Counted from the stretch's first letter, positions 6,947 through 16,407 are shown. The stretch is 64,000 nt of DNA from Chryseolinea sp. H1M3-3 (GCF_029360725.1 NZ_JARKMY010000001.1:124001-188000); one strand, 5' to 3'. A program made the numbers and translations. The notes: generated by a model not told the origin, from the sequence alone.

Positions 6947-8794
6947 CTACTTGCCTTGTATTTTCAGCTTTTCGCCAATGGCCAGTGAGAAATCCTTTTT
7001 ATTATTCCATTCCATCAAATCCTTGATGGTGACACCATATTTACGAGCAATGCTGTACAGCGTGTCAGTTGTTTTCACTTCGTGCTCAAGGGTAGAAGTA
7101 AATGCCAAATTTTCGCCCTCGGCACTGTTTTCAGAAAGCTTTAACACCTGACCGGGCCGTATGCCGTCCTGTAGATTAAGGTTGTTCCACCGGACGAGAT
7201 CCATCACGCCAATATTATAGGTGTGCGCTATTCCATATAGCGTTTCCTTCGCTTGAACAACGTGTTCTTTCTTTTTTGACTCCGCGATAACTATTGTTTC
7301 TGATTTTTGTGATGCCGAATCAGGCAGCATAGTCACCGCTTTAACCGGTTGTAAGGTTTGAATGGAATCAAGTGGTTTTTCATCAGAATTCTCCTGCATG
7401 ACAGGTTCGGCAACCGACGCGGGGGTAATTACAGGGACTGTAGTCTCATTTGAGGAAACTGTTGGCTGCAAGGATACGCTCGTTTCACCTGAACTGGATT
7501 CGGCCCCCCAGGCAAACGTTGCACCTTCTTTGTCAACCTCTATTACTTCAGCTGGGGATGGTGCTTCGCTATTTGAATTTCTCGGCTTCTTTGCTGCCAA
7601 CCATAACGTGGTGCCAGGTTGAATATCTTCATTGCTATTCAGCCGGTTATAGCGTCTGAGTTTTTTAAGTTGAACACCATACTTCTGACTCACGGCCCAT
7701 AAGTTTTCACCTGGTTCTACTTTATGATATGCTTCCTGGGCACGTGCCCGTTTTTTTCCAAGAAGATAATACTGATCCGTTTCAATTCTTGCACTTCGTG
7801 GAATATCATTCCAGTTCAAAAAATCAGAGATGGGTACACCAGCCCGGCTTGCAATAGATACAGCAGTTTCTCCAGGTAATGCTTTAATAACTTTGATGCC
7901 ATTTATTTTGGTCCGATCAGGGCGAACGAAAGGATCTTTTGCAACTGGCTCAGTCGGAGTTGATGCTACGACAGTTTCTGGAAGTTTAATTTCAGGACCA
8001 TCGCCCACTCTTGGAATAATAACCGTGTAGGTGCGATCATCAGGAATATGGCCGGCCTTTGCCCATTTATTGTATTGTTTTAATTCGTCCTCACTGATGG
8101 ATACTTCCTTGGCAATCTCTGCCAGCATCTTTTTGCTTTTGTTTTGATAAGCTATGGCCTTGATCTGGCCCTCACCTTTTACAGCATCCTCAAAAGCAAT
8201 TTTGTGTGCGAGGTATTTTTTTACATACCAATAGGTTGAACTGGTAATTTCCATGTTTTTTGCTCCGCTGAGATTTTTCGGAACACTTTTCATAGCGCCA
8301 CCTGCACCCATCTGATATGCCTGGAGTGCAAAGATCCAGTTATTAAAATAAAAATTATTCTTTTTGATATAACGCGCTGCCGCACGCGACGAAGAGACAA
8401 TATTCAAGCGTTCATCTATTTCTTTGTCTACACGCAAACCCATTTCCACCGCGGTGTAATCTTTGAATTGCCAGAAGCCAACAGCGTTTGAAACAGAAAC
8501 TGCGTCTGCAATCAGCGCGCTTTCCTGAAGCACTAAATATTTAAAGTCATCCGGTATACGTTCTTCTTCGAAGACTTTTTCAATGATAGGGAAATAAGTC
8601 TTCGCCCGTTCAACTTTAATATTATGATGCCTTGGAGATTGGGTTAATGCATTTACATCTTTTTGAATTTCCCGGCGTGCATCATCGCGAATGGTAAGCG
8701 TCATTCCGGCGAACTCCATCTTATGAGGAACCTGCGGCGGCTGCGCTTGAACAGTGATTACTGCTGTTAAGAAAAGAACAAAAAATAGTCTCAT
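6947..8794 (-). CDS. LysM-containing lytic transglycosylase (MltD-like)
   Basis: Cleaves peptidoglycan glycan strands in the periplasm, forming anhydromuramyl ends. 615 residues. Signal peptide (about 1-17, ending VQAQ). SLT-type catalytic domain about 60-215, with the catalytic Glu in LVLQESAL (E91) and the VGFWQFKDYTA and AYQMGAGG motifs of the MltD family. Then four LysM glycan-binding modules, near residues 300-350, 360-405, 512-555 and 568-613, separated by a Ser/Thr/Pro/Glu-rich linker. The first LysM is the most diverged. It follows the O-methyltransferase gene by 13 bases on the same strand, so the two are probably co-transcribed. Confidence 0.92.
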   Translation of the reverse strand: MRLFFVLFLTAVITVQAQPPQVPHKMEFAGMTLTIRDDARREIQKDVNALTQSPRHHNIKVERAKTYFPIIEKVFEEERIPDDFKYLVLQESALIADAVSVSNAVGFWQFKDYTAVEMGLRVDKEIDERLNIVSSSRAAARYIKKNNFYFNNWIFALQAYQMGAGGAMKSVPKNLSGAKNMEITSSTYWYVKKYLAHKIAFEDAVKGEGQIKAIAYQNKSKKMLAEIAKEVSISEDELKQYNKWAKAGHIPDDRTYTVIIPRVGDGPEIKLPETVVASTPTEPVAKDPFVRPDRTKINGIKVIKALPGETAVSIASRAGVPISDFLNWNDIPRSARIETDQYYLLGKKRARAQEAYHKVEPGENLWAVSQKYGVQLKKLRRYNRLNSNEDIQPGTTLWLAAKKPRNSNSEAPSPAEVIEVDKEGATFAWGAESSSGETSVSLQPTVSSNETTVPVITPASVAEPVMQENSDEKPLDSIQTLQPVKAVTMLPDSASQKSETIVIAESKKKEHVVQAKETLYGIAHTYNIGVMDLVRWNNLNLQDGIRPGQVLKLSENSAEGENLAFTSTLEHEVKTTDTLYSIARKYGVTIKDLMEWNNKKDFSLAIGEKLKIQGK

Positions 8795-8807
8795 AGTTTA
8801 AAAAGTT

Positions 8808-9443
8808 CTACAAAGATAGTTTTCTTATCATCATAATGCCATCCCTAATCGGAAGAACTACATTTTCTACCTGTGAGTTGCGTTGAATTTTTTCATTGAA
8901 GGCAAGAATCACTTTCGTATCTGAATCGGGATTTTTATTTAACACCTTTCCGCTCCATAAAACATTGTCGGCGAGTATAAAACCACCTGGGCGGACTTTA
9001 TCAATGACAAGATCAAAATAGTTGGTGTAGTTGCTTTTATCGGCATCAATAAAAACAAGATCAAACGTATCGGTCAATGTTGGAATAATTTGAAGGGCAT
9101 CGCCGATTTTATAATCGATTTTGTCGTGGACAGAGGCAAAATGCGCTCGTACTTTTGGTTCGAGTTCTTCGTTAATATCGATCGTTATAAGCTTTCCATC
9201 CGGCGCAAGCCCTTCTGCCAGACACAATGCTGAGTATCCCGTGTAGGTGCCAATCTCCAAAACGCGTTTAGGCCGGATCATATGACTGATCATAGACAAG
9301 ACGCGCCCTTGAAGATGCCCGGACAGCATGCGGGGCCTAAGCACGTTGGCATGTGTATCGCGATTTATTTTTTTTAATAAATCACTCTCGGGAGATGTAT
9401 GCTGTTCTGCATACCGTTGAATCTCTTCATTGACAATTTCCAT
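8808..9443 (-). CDS. Class I SAM-dependent O-methyltransferase
   Basis: A 211-residue methyltransferase of the catechol/caffeoyl-CoA O-methyltransferase family (Methyltransf_3), which also includes the tRNA-modifying TrmR group. Motif I VLEIGTYTGYSALCLAE (around 58-74), the acidic loop LITIDINEE, the metal-site DLVFIDADKSNY, and GGFILADNVLWSGKV all match the divalent-metal-dependent fold. The substrate cannot be told from the sequence. No wobble-uridine partner gene lies nearby, so a tRNA role is only a possibility. Upstream of and probably in an operon with the LysM transglycosylase. Confidence 0.88.
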   Translation of the reverse strand: MEIVNEEIQRYAEQHTSPESDLLKKINRDTHANVLRPRMLSGHLQGRVLSMISHMIRPKRVLEIGTYTGYSALCLAEGLAPDGKLITIDINEELEPKVRAHFASVHDKIDYKIGDALQIIPTLTDTFDLVFIDADKSNYTNYFDLVIDKVRPGGFILADNVLWSGKVLNKNPDSDTKVILAFNEKIQRNSQVENVVLPIRDGIMMIRKLSL

Positions 9444-9574
9444 TATTCGTGCTTAATCCCTTTGCTATATTTTCTTTAATAAGAAAGTAAGCAAATAATA
9501 AAACGTTTTCAAAAGTTGGCTCTACTGCCATAGAAAATCACCTTGACTTGTCTAGTCTGGACTTTAACGGTGCA

Positions 9575-9612
9575 GCCAGAAAATCCGTATGTGATTCATC
9601 GGATTTCCTGGC
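9575..9612. repeat. Inverted repeat, 13-bp arms with one mismatch
   Basis: GCCAGAAAATCCG (9575-9587) pairs with CGGATTTCCTGGC (9600-9612) except for one A/C mismatch, with a 12-base loop. It lies between the M16 peptidase stop and the methyltransferase start, both minus strand. No T run follows on the minus strand, so it is not a standard intrinsic terminator. A factor-dependent or transcript-stabilising hairpin is possible. Confidence 0.55.
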
Positions 9613-9633
9613 GCTACCTAGAATAAAAAAATG

Positions 9634-10917
9634 TTAGGGATGTTTGGGCTCGATGATGAGTGAACTTAATTTTTCTTCATCAAACATCTCACATGCAATA
9701 GCCTGCAGTTGTGCAGCATCAACTTCGTTAATCTTTTCGTAGACTTCTTGCAGTGGCGGCACGCGGTTAAGGTCAATCACGGCGCGTCCCATCATAATCA
9801 TCAATCCTTGGTTATGTTCTTCGGACATGGCAAGCTGTCCCTTAAGTTGTTCTTTTGCCGATGCAAGCTCACGTGAACTTAAAGGCGAATGACAAAGCCT
9901 GTCTAACTCTTTGCGAACTAAGTTGAGGCACTTTCGCACTTGCTTGGGTTCAGTGCCGAAGTAAATGGCGAACATACCGGTGTCGGCATACGCCAGGTAT
10001 TGCGCATCAATGGCATACACCAGGCCATATTTTTCACGCACTGATAAGCTAAGTCGTGAATTCATTCCTGGTCCGCCAAGAATATTGTTCAGTAGAAAAA
10101 AAGGAATTCGGTTCTCGTTCATCAACGGATAGGCATCGCGGCCAAATGCACAGCGGGTTTGTTTAACACCGCGTTGAAGAATGGCCTCGCGCTGTTTGTA
10201 CGAGTTAAATTTTTTCCGTTTGATATTCGACTTCCAAACGGGTTTGTTCTCCAGGTATATTTTGGCAATACGTTCTACGTGGTCTAGCGAAATATTTCCT
10301 ACACACGTAAAAACGATCTTTCTGTTATCGGCGTGGTTTTTGAAAAAGGAAATAAAATCGCGTTTCTTAAAAGAATTAACTGTGTTTTCATTTCCCAGAA
10401 TATTCATTCCAATGGAATGTCCTTTAAAGATTAAAGCTTCCATCTCATCCTGCAATGCATCATCGGGATTATCAAAATACATCGCCATTTCTTCCAGGAT
10501 CACCCCCCGCTCCTTCTCCAATTCTTTTTCAGGAAAGGTGGATTGGAAAGTTATATCCGTGAGCACGTCTACAGCTCGTTCAAAATACTGATCACGCACC
10601 GAGGCATAAAACACGATCTTTTCCTTATCTGTAAAGGCATTCAATTCACCCCCTACGGAGTCAAGACTTTTAATAATATCAAGTGACGTACGTTTTTTCG
10701 TTCCCTTAAAAGCCATATGCTCCCAAAAGTGGGCAATGCCTTGCGTTTCAGCTGTTTCATCTCGGCTGCCGATGCCAAGCACAATGCCGCAATGGACAAT
10801 ATTAGTTGTTGGGATATACTGGTGAACCACACGGATGCCGTTGGATAGCTCAAAAATCGTGGGCTTTCTCATAATAGATACACCCCGAAAGTAGGTGTCA
10901 GGCGCAATTCTTTTCAT
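9634..10917 (-). CDS. M16 family zinc metallopeptidase (pitrilysin type)
   Basis: A 427-residue M16 peptidase. The inverted zinc motif HxxEH is HFWEH (H63, E66, H67) and a downstream Glu-rich helix (EERGVILEEMAMYFDNP region) supplies the third ligand, so it is the active type. The FGR and GPGMNSRLSLSVREKYGLVY segments match the M16 C-terminal half. No signal peptide is evident. The first ATG (10917) adds a 15-residue extension; a second ATG at 10872 (MRKPTIFELSNG) fits the family start better. Family members degrade peptides, including processed signal or presequence fragments. Here the substrate is unknown. Confidence 0.9.
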   Translation of the reverse strand: MKRIAPDTYFRGVSIMRKPTIFELSNGIRVVHQYIPTTNIVHCGIVLGIGSRDETAETQGIAHFWEHMAFKGTKKRTSLDIIKSLDSVGGELNAFTDKEKIVFYASVRDQYFERAVDVLTDITFQSTFPEKELEKERGVILEEMAMYFDNPDDALQDEMEALIFKGHSIGMNILGNENTVNSFKKRDFISFFKNHADNRKIVFTCVGNISLDHVERIAKIYLENKPVWKSNIKRKKFNSYKQREAILQRGVKQTRCAFGRDAYPLMNENRIPFFLLNNILGGPGMNSRLSLSVREKYGLVYAIDAQYLAYADTGMFAIYFGTEPKQVRKCLNLVRKELDRLCHSPLSSRELASAKEQLKGQLAMSEEHNQGLMIMMGRAVIDLNRVPPLQEVYEKINEVDAAQLQAIACEMFDEEKLSSLIIEPKHP

Positions 10918-10961
10918 ACATAACTTAAATTAAATTGTTTCATGCTCGAACACTTTTGCCC

Positions 10962-10983
10962 GGTCACGGTCAAACCGTTGACC
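10962..10983. repeat. Near-perfect palindrome in a divergent promoter region
   Basis: GGTCACGGT (10962-10970) and ACCGTTGACC (10974-10983) pair over nine positions with one bulged T and a CAA loop. It sits between the divergent starts of the M16 peptidase (minus) and the 83-residue gene (plus), so it could be an operator or a leader hairpin. No regulator is identifiable. Confidence 0.35.
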
Positions 10984-11052
10984 CAAGCATTTGTTTTTAA
11001 GTAATTCGTATATAAACCAAATGGCATAACTATTGCAAATTTATTCTACGCT

Positions 11053-11304
11053 ATGGACACACAAAGAGTAAAAACCTGCTTTACCATCACCTTTACTGAT
11101 GAACAATACAATCGGGCAAAAGGATACATAGATGATATGAAACGGCACAGAAATCGCATTTTCTGGCAAGGAAAAGAAGGAAAATCGGATGATGAACTCA
11201 TCATCGAACAAATTGCACACCGCATCCTTTCAGGATTTTACAATAATGAGCCTTACGTCGCTGGAAAACACATTATGCGAATGGATAGTTCGAAGAGCGT
11301 TTAA
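11053..11304 (+). CDS. Small hypothetical protein, 83 residues
   Basis: Not recognised. An 83-residue charged, soluble protein with no signal peptide or membrane segment. It starts MDTQRVKTCFTITFTDEQ and contains a predicted helical, charged middle (YIDDMKRHRNRIFWQGKEGK) and a second helix with IIEQIAHRILSGF. Codon use and composition look like the neighbours. It stands alone, divergent from the M16 peptidase and convergent with the nucleoside phosphorylase gene. Confidence 0.6.
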   Translation: MDTQRVKTCFTITFTDEQYNRAKGYIDDMKRHRNRIFWQGKEGKSDDELIIEQIAHRILSGFYNNEPYVAGKHIMRMDSSKSV

Positions 11305-11360
11305 TCGTTTGTTTTTGCTATATCCTGGTAACTAACTGTAGATCAACATTTTAAATACCA

Positions 11361-12233
11361 TTAGATTCTATCCAGGACTTTGCGGATCAAGGCATCAATG
11401 GTGGCCGTTGCATTTAGGGAAAATTTTCGATCGACACGGTTCGCAATAATAGCATTAACGCTTAAAACGTCGTGTCCAAGCAGCCGGCCAAGGGAATAAT
11501 AGCCAGCAGTCTCCATTTCAAAGTTGGTGAGTTTGAAACCACTGGACTTACTGTGATAATCGGTTAAGGCCTGTAATAATCTTGGATACTTTGGATGCAG
11601 TCGAACCGCCCTGCCCTGGGGAGCATAGAAACCCGGTGTCGTTACTGTGTTACCTGCCATCATATCAAACCCAATTTTATCTTTCAAAGTTGAAGATCCC
11701 TTTACGACGTAAGGGGTAAAGGGCATATTGACCTTTCGTTGGATGTCAGAGGCTTTTCTTTTCTCAAAAGCATCCATTTTTAAATTATAAAAATGCATCA
11801 GGTTGTCGAGGCCAATAGCATAGTCTGTCACCACATGTGAATCAAGCGGAATGCTTTTTTGTAGCGACCCTGAAGTGCCGATGCGTATGACGCGAAGTCT
11901 TTTTTGTTCCGGTTTAGGGATTCGTGTTCGTAAATCGACATTTACCAAAGCATCCAATTCGGTAAAAAATATTTCGATATTATCGGTTCCCATCCCCGTG
12001 CTGATAACCGTTAACTTTTTGCCTTTGAATTTTCCAACATGCGTGACGAACTCGCGCTTTTGTATTTTAAAATCAATCTGATCAAAATATTTGCTTACGC
12101 TTGAAACACGATCGGGATCACCGACAGTAATAACGGTAGGGCTAATGTGTTTAGGTAATAAATTAAGGTGGTAAACACTGCCATCCCTGTTCAGGATAAG
12201 ATCTGTTTCAGCAATGCGACGTTGCTTAGGCAT
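11361..12233 (-). CDS. Nucleoside phosphorylase (uridine phosphorylase-like)
   Basis: Phosphorolysis of nucleosides to base and ribose-1-phosphate, PNP_UDP superfamily, 290 residues. Visible: the phosphate/ribose-site VGDPDRV motif near residue 37, STGMGTDNIEIFFTEL, RIGTSGSL, and the nucleoside-binding FEMETAGYYSLGRLLGH stretch near 240-256, where MET in FEMET is the hallmark ribose contact. This is most like the uridine phosphorylase branch, but the base specificity cannot be set by eye. Its ATG overlaps the end of the acyltransferase gene by 8 bases, so translation is probably coupled. Last gene of a four-gene minus operon. Confidence 0.85.
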   Translation of the reverse strand: MPKQRRIAETDLILNRDGSVYHLNLLPKHISPTVITVGDPDRVSSVSKYFDQIDFKIQKREFVTHVGKFKGKKLTVISTGMGTDNIEIFFTELDALVNVDLRTRIPKPEQKRLRVIRIGTSGSLQKSIPLDSHVVTDYAIGLDNLMHFYNLKMDAFEKRKASDIQRKVNMPFTPYVVKGSSTLKDKIGFDMMAGNTVTTPGFYAPQGRAVRLHPKYPRLLQALTDYHSKSSGFKLTNFEMETAGYYSLGRLLGHDVLSVNAIIANRVDRKFSLNATATIDALIRKVLDRI

Positions 12234-12864
12234 TTATTTTTTGGGCAGGATTTCCAAAGACAGTTTCGCCTGCCTTTACAGATGCAACTACAACAGAACC
12301 TGCTCCAACGCGTGCACCCTTGCCGACAGTAACACCGCCGACGATGGTGACGCCCGATCCAATGAAAACTTCATCCTGAATTTCGCTACCTGCATTGATG
12401 ATACTACCTGCTCCGACTTGTACAAAATCACCTAACTTGGTCTCAGTGCCAATGATGGCATTTGTTTGTATGATGCAATGGTTACCAATACTTGACCCGG
12501 GCCCAAACTTGACGCCATGATCGATAAAGTTACCATGTCCCATATCTGTGGAGGCCGGTATATTCGCAGTTTGCGGAATGACATTTACCGGTTGAACTTT
12601 ATAGTCTTCGTTCAACATCGCGACCACATTTTTTCGCAACTTGTTTTCGTCGAGGGCGACAAACACATCACATTTTTTTCCGACAAGTTTTAAAAACGCT
12701 TCATCGTCCGTACTACCCAACACAGATGCGTTGTCAATTTCGGTGTTATGAAGTTTTTTATTATCGTCGAGGAATCCATACACTACATTGCCATTGGTTT
12801 CTAAAATGTCTTTTGCCTGTCGCCCAAGATAATTAGCGCCAAGAATGATTACTGGGTTTTCCAT
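12226..12864 (-). CDS. NeuD/PglD-like sugar O-acyltransferase
   Basis: A 212-residue protein of the NeuD/PglD acyltransferase family, which acetylates sugar hydroxyl or amino groups using acetyl-CoA. The N-terminal PglD-type domain has the VIILGANYLGRQAKDIL Rossmann-like motif (1-75). The C-terminal half is a left-handed beta-helix of hexapeptide repeats (NIPASTDMGHGNFIDHGVKF..., IGSGVTIVGGVTVGKGARVGAGSVV). It ends FGNPAQKINA, as usual for the family. The ATG at 12864 is chosen over an upstream TTG at 12888. Preceded after 41 bases by the polytopic membrane protein. The acceptor sugar is unknown and no glycan biosynthesis cluster surrounds it. Confidence 0.85.
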   Translation of the reverse strand: MENPVIILGANYLGRQAKDILETNGNVVYGFLDDNKKLHNTEIDNASVLGSTDDEAFLKLVGKKCDVFVALDENKLRKNVVAMLNEDYKVQPVNVIPQTANIPASTDMGHGNFIDHGVKFGPGSSIGNHCIIQTNAIIGTETKLGDFVQVGAGSIINAGSEIQDEVFIGSGVTIVGGVTVGKGARVGAGSVVVASVKAGETVFGNPAQKINA

Positions 12865-12905
12865 TCTGTTTTTGTAAATAGACGACAAAGTTATATTCCG
12901 ATGGA

Positions 12906-14189
12906 CTAGCGAACAAGATTACGGATAGGGTTTGATGTCATTAATTTATTAATCCAGGGATTTTCGAGTGTTAAGAGGAAAACCAAGAATGGCAAAAAGC
13001 CAACACGATACCGCGAAAGTGTACCAAAGTTAGGTGTTGACAAGGCCAAAAATGTACACAGTAATAACGTATACATAATAATGGAAAACAACAGCATTCG
13101 TTGCTTTGAACTTATCAGTTGATTGATGCTTTTTAGCCCGAATAAGAAAAGTACAAGCAGCATTGTATTTTCCAAGGCAATAAAAAATTGTAATGGATTA
13201 TGAACTTCAGTGAGCAACGGCCGGAACAACCCTGAGAATAACGCCCACGGAATATTTTTCAGGATGCTTATGGCAGATGCTTCAAGTTCATTGTACACGA
13301 TTAAATCTTCCATATCTGAAATGGATTGAAACTCCTGATTGCTTGTAACAACAACTTCCATAAAACGGCTGGGATAGAAATTGGGGTGAACCGTGCTGAT
13401 AACAAGCAGTGGTACAATGAAAATAGCAAACCACACTGCTACTTTAAACAGCAAAGATTGCATCTTCATTTTTTGTGTTATTAACTTCGATGCAAGCGTG
13501 GTTAACACAACCGGTAAAAAAATGGCGAGGTAATAATACTTCAGGTTCCAGACAATCCACAAGGATAATAGCGCGACAATCCATTCAAGAAGGCGAATAG
13601 TATCTCGCTGCCATGCCTTCAGAAAGATGGTGGATAGAAAGAACAATCCAGCCATCGCTATACTTTCCTTTATAATGCCTGAAGTCCAAAAAACAACCGA
13701 CGGAAAAAACAGAAAGCTTCCTACAGCCGCAACCTCGGCAGGCGGATGTAAAGTAATGATTCTTTTCACGAGCAACCATGCACTATAAAAAGTTATGCCC
13801 GAAAAATAACATGAGATGATCCAATAGTTGTCATCTGTAAGAAGGCAAAAAATGCTGGTGATCTTGGCGAGGAATTGTGCCCGGGGCTGCTGATATGTTA
13901 GTTCATTCCAAACTGAAAAATTATCATCGCCTGACCATAAAAAACTTAAATAGGACGCGAAATCAGTTCTTCCCAATTGGGCTAAAATTTTACCATCAGC
14001 AAGATAAACGAATGTATCTCCGACCGAATAATAGTATGTGTAAACCAATCCCAGGCAAATTCCGGCAAACAGTTTTAACAACAAGGCGGGCCAAAAATAA
14101 TTTCGTAATGGAAGCTTTTCATTTTTCCATAAACTGTAAAATACCCAGACTAGAAATGCAATGTTAACAACAGCAAGTATAACCTTCAT
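12906..14189 (-). CDS. Polytopic membrane protein, unknown function
   Basis: A 427-residue integral membrane protein with about ten hydrophobic helices. A larger polar loop lies near residues 60-115 (YSVGDTFVYLADGKILAQ ... NELTYQQPRAQFLAK). The layout (acidic loop after the first helices, later FFPSVVFWTSGIIKE motif) is reminiscent of GT-C fold glycosyltransferases or O-unit polymerase-like proteins, but I cannot assign a family. Its ATG overlaps the stop of the DUF2851 gene by 4 bases and it precedes a sugar acyltransferase gene, so a role in surface-glycan or lipid-linked sugar chemistry is a reasonable inference only. Confidence 0.65.
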   Translation of the reverse strand: MKVILAVVNIAFLVWVFYSLWKNEKLPLRNYFWPALLLKLFAGICLGLVYTYYYSVGDTFVYLADGKILAQLGRTDFASYLSFLWSGDDNFSVWNELTYQQPRAQFLAKITSIFCLLTDDNYWIISCYFSGITFYSAWLLVKRIITLHPPAEVAAVGSFLFFPSVVFWTSGIIKESIAMAGLFFLSTIFLKAWQRDTIRLLEWIVALLSLWIVWNLKYYYLAIFLPVVLTTLASKLITQKMKMQSLLFKVAVWFAIFIVPLLVISTVHPNFYPSRFMEVVVTSNQEFQSISDMEDLIVYNELEASAISILKNIPWALFSGLFRPLLTEVHNPLQFFIALENTMLLVLFLFGLKSINQLISSKQRMLLFSIIMYTLLLCTFLALSTPNFGTLSRYRVGFLPFLVFLLTLENPWINKLMTSNPIRNLVR

Positions 14190-15472
14190 TGCTGACGTGA
14201 GTTAATTAATGAGATGCCAATATTACAATCCAAGCAGCGTCTTTTGGAACAATAATTATTTTGCAATTCAATCAATGCCTGTGAATCGAATGCTGATTTA
14301 CTTTTTAATCCAAGGGATTTCCACTGCGTTATGATTGCATTATTTTCACCTGGCGTTTGTTGCAGGATTACAATAGCCCGGTCGATATAACGCTGATCGT
14401 CTTTTGATTTTCCATAGGCTACGAGCAAAGGTACAACAGTATTGATGATAATGTTTGAGATGCTGGCTTCACCTATACAACTTACCGGCTCTTTTGAATT
14501 TTTAAAAAATCGGTAATGATGGATCCAGTAAGAGGATTGTTCGATTGAAAAAAGCGCGACAAACGCCTTATATGTTTCTGTTTCCAGCATCATAGAAAAC
14601 AACATGGGTCGCTCATATATTAACGCGGCAAGTTGCGCCAGCCGTATCGTTGGGAAATTTGCGGGCCTCAATCTTAAGAACTTCCATTGCGCTTTGTTGA
14701 GTCTTCTATCGGAAAGCTGATATTTCTGTCTTAGTAAATTGTATTCTCGCTTCAACAGTTGATATTGTTCGTCGTCAGCATTTTCTTCCAGGAAACCAGC
14801 TTGCCCGAAAAGCAAAGCTTCCAGGTGCAGTAATTTATCGCCATGTTTTCGAAGTACTTTGTAAGGAAGCAACTGGGCCAGCTGCTGAAACGGATCTGCG
14901 TTTACTTTGAAGCCAAAATTCCGGGCGAGCAACTGGTAACACGTTTCCTGCCAGTCATTGTGATTTTTTTGGAGAATATCAAAGACTCTTTTTGATTTAG
15001 CCTCGAGGCGACTCATCATCACCTTATCCACCATGGCAAGCTTTGTAATTTCTTTTACCGCAGGTAAGTAAGGAGCACATGGGACGCTTTCAGGGCTGTT
15101 GACCAATTTTTGGTAATCGATGAATAACTTCCGGTCTACACGCTGACCCAATTCCAATGTAGGCAGCGGTGATCCATCTCTCCGTCTTATCTCACGATCA
15201 TTTTTCCAAACAACATGTAACACAACATTTTCGTACGAAGCATCCCGATCATGCTTATGATCCATCCAACCCGAGGCATGAATGTGAATTTCAGCACTGC
15301 CCACCCATTCAACATCTGCTATTTTTATTCTCGCATTGCTAAAGTCAGGACCTGCATGCGCATTGCGATAACCTGGGTTAAATATTTGGATTGGGTCGCC
15401 AGTAGTAGTTTTCAATTCATTTTTGTCAAAATACTGGAATTGCCATAAATAATGGAGAAAGGCTTCAGACAT
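14186..15472 (-). CDS. DUF2851 family protein
   Basis: A 428-residue cytoplasmic protein of the Bacteroidota-typical DUF2851 family, recognised by IFNPGYRNAHAGPDFSNARI near residues 28-48 and the following WVGSAEIHIHASGWMDHKHD segment. The N-terminal 110 residues are mostly beta; the rest is helical. Three cysteines near the C-terminus (C408, C413, C416; YCSKRRCLDCNIG) could bind metal. The NAHAGPD and EIHIHASGW motifs carry conserved His/Asp/Glu that look catalytic, but no activity is known for the family. First gene of the operon that continues into the membrane protein with a 4-base overlap. Confidence 0.85.
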   Translation of the reverse strand: MSEAFLHYLWQFQYFDKNELKTTTGDPIQIFNPGYRNAHAGPDFSNARIKIADVEWVGSAEIHIHASGWMDHKHDRDASYENVVLHVVWKNDREIRRRDGSPLPTLELGQRVDRKLFIDYQKLVNSPESVPCAPYLPAVKEITKLAMVDKVMMSRLEAKSKRVFDILQKNHNDWQETCYQLLARNFGFKVNADPFQQLAQLLPYKVLRKHGDKLLHLEALLFGQAGFLEENADDEQYQLLKREYNLLRQKYQLSDRRLNKAQWKFLRLRPANFPTIRLAQLAALIYERPMLFSMMLETETYKAFVALFSIEQSSYWIHHYRFFKNSKEPVSCIGEASISNIIINTVVPLLVAYGKSKDDQRYIDRAIVILQQTPGENNAIITQWKSLGLKSKSAFDSQALIELQNNYCSKRRCLDCNIGISLINSRQQ

Positions 15473-15594
15473 CGGTTTAAAATTTAACAGTTAACGGTAT
15501 TGATCTACGATTTACAACTTTGTAGAGGGAAAATCAATAGTTCGTAAACACGGGCTGAAATTTCAAACTTTTATGAGGCTGGATAAAGGAGGGA

Positions 15595-16407
15595 TTAAAG
15601 ATACCTTGACAGATACTCACCCATCTCCTCCTGTACTTTCAATGCCTCCGCTCCCGCTTTTTCAGCAAAGTCTGTGTCATTGGTGGCATAGATGATTGCA
15701 CGGGAAGAATTAATTAGAAGACCACATTGCTTATTCGAACCGTGTTTCATTACGAGTTGCAAATCGCCTCCTTGTGCACCCACGCCCGGAACGAGAAAAA
15801 AATTTTCCGGCGCAAGCGCGCGAATGCTTTCGATTTTTTCCGGGTGGGTTGCACCCACCACAAACATGAGCTGATCCGGAGTAGCCCATTGTTGTGATTT
15901 CAAAATTACTTCTTCATAAAGTCTTCGTTTACTGCTGAGCTCTATTACCTGGAAGTCGTTGCTGCCTGAGTTTGAAGTGTGTGCCAGAAGAATGACCCAC
16001 TTGTCTTTCAAAAGAAAGGGTTTCACAGAGTCTTCGCCCATATAAGGTGCGACCGTTATCGAATCAAAATTCATCTGCTCGAAAAATGCGCGCGCGTATA
16101 AGGCAGAAGTATTGCCGATATCACCACGTTTAGCATCGGCAATCGTAAAAATATCTTTGGGAATATATTCCAGTGTTTTTTGAAGACTCTCCCACCCCTT
16201 CGGACCAAGTGCCTCATAGAAGGCAATGTTTGGTTTGTAAGCCACGCAATACGAATGCGTAGCATCAATAATCTGTTTATTGAATTCGAAAATGGGATCG
16301 CTGGTGGCCAGCAGGTGTTTTGGAATTTTTAAAAGATCGGTGTCTAATCCGACACAAAGACAAGAGTTTTTCTTTTTGATTTGTTCGAAAAGCTGCGCCC
16401 TGTTCAT
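15595..16407 (-). CDS. pyrF: Orotidine 5'-phosphate decarboxylase, PyrF type 2
   Basis: Last step of de novo UMP synthesis: decarboxylates OMP to UMP. 270 residues, the longer form common in Bacteroidota and mycobacteria. The catalytic Lys/Asp set is seen in [14 protein letters not shown] (K93, with D91 and D96). The VAPYMGEDS and VPGVGAQGG phosphate-binding motifs follow at the expected places in the TIM barrel. Upstream on the same strand are lolA and ftsK (75-base gap to lolA), so it may be the tail of that transcript. pyrD is separate, at 22.8 kb. Confidence 0.96.
   Translation of the reverse strand: MNRAQLFEQIKKKNSCLCVGLDTDLLKIPKHLLATSDPIFEFNKQIIDATHSYCVAYKPNIAFYEALGPKGWESLQKTLEYIPKDIFTIADAKRGDIGNTSALYARAFFEQMNFDSITVAPYMGEDSVKPFLLKDKWVILLAHTSNSGSNDFQVIELSSKRRLYEEVILKSQQWATPDQLMFVVGATHPEKIESIRALAPENFFLVPGVGAQGGDLQLVMKHGSNKQCGLLINSSRAIIYATNDTDFAEKAGAEALKVQEEMGEYLSRYL

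Noticed and set aside
9575-9612. Intrinsic terminator for the M16 gene
   Set aside because: The stem is good but no T run follows on the minus strand, so it is listed only as an inverted repeat.
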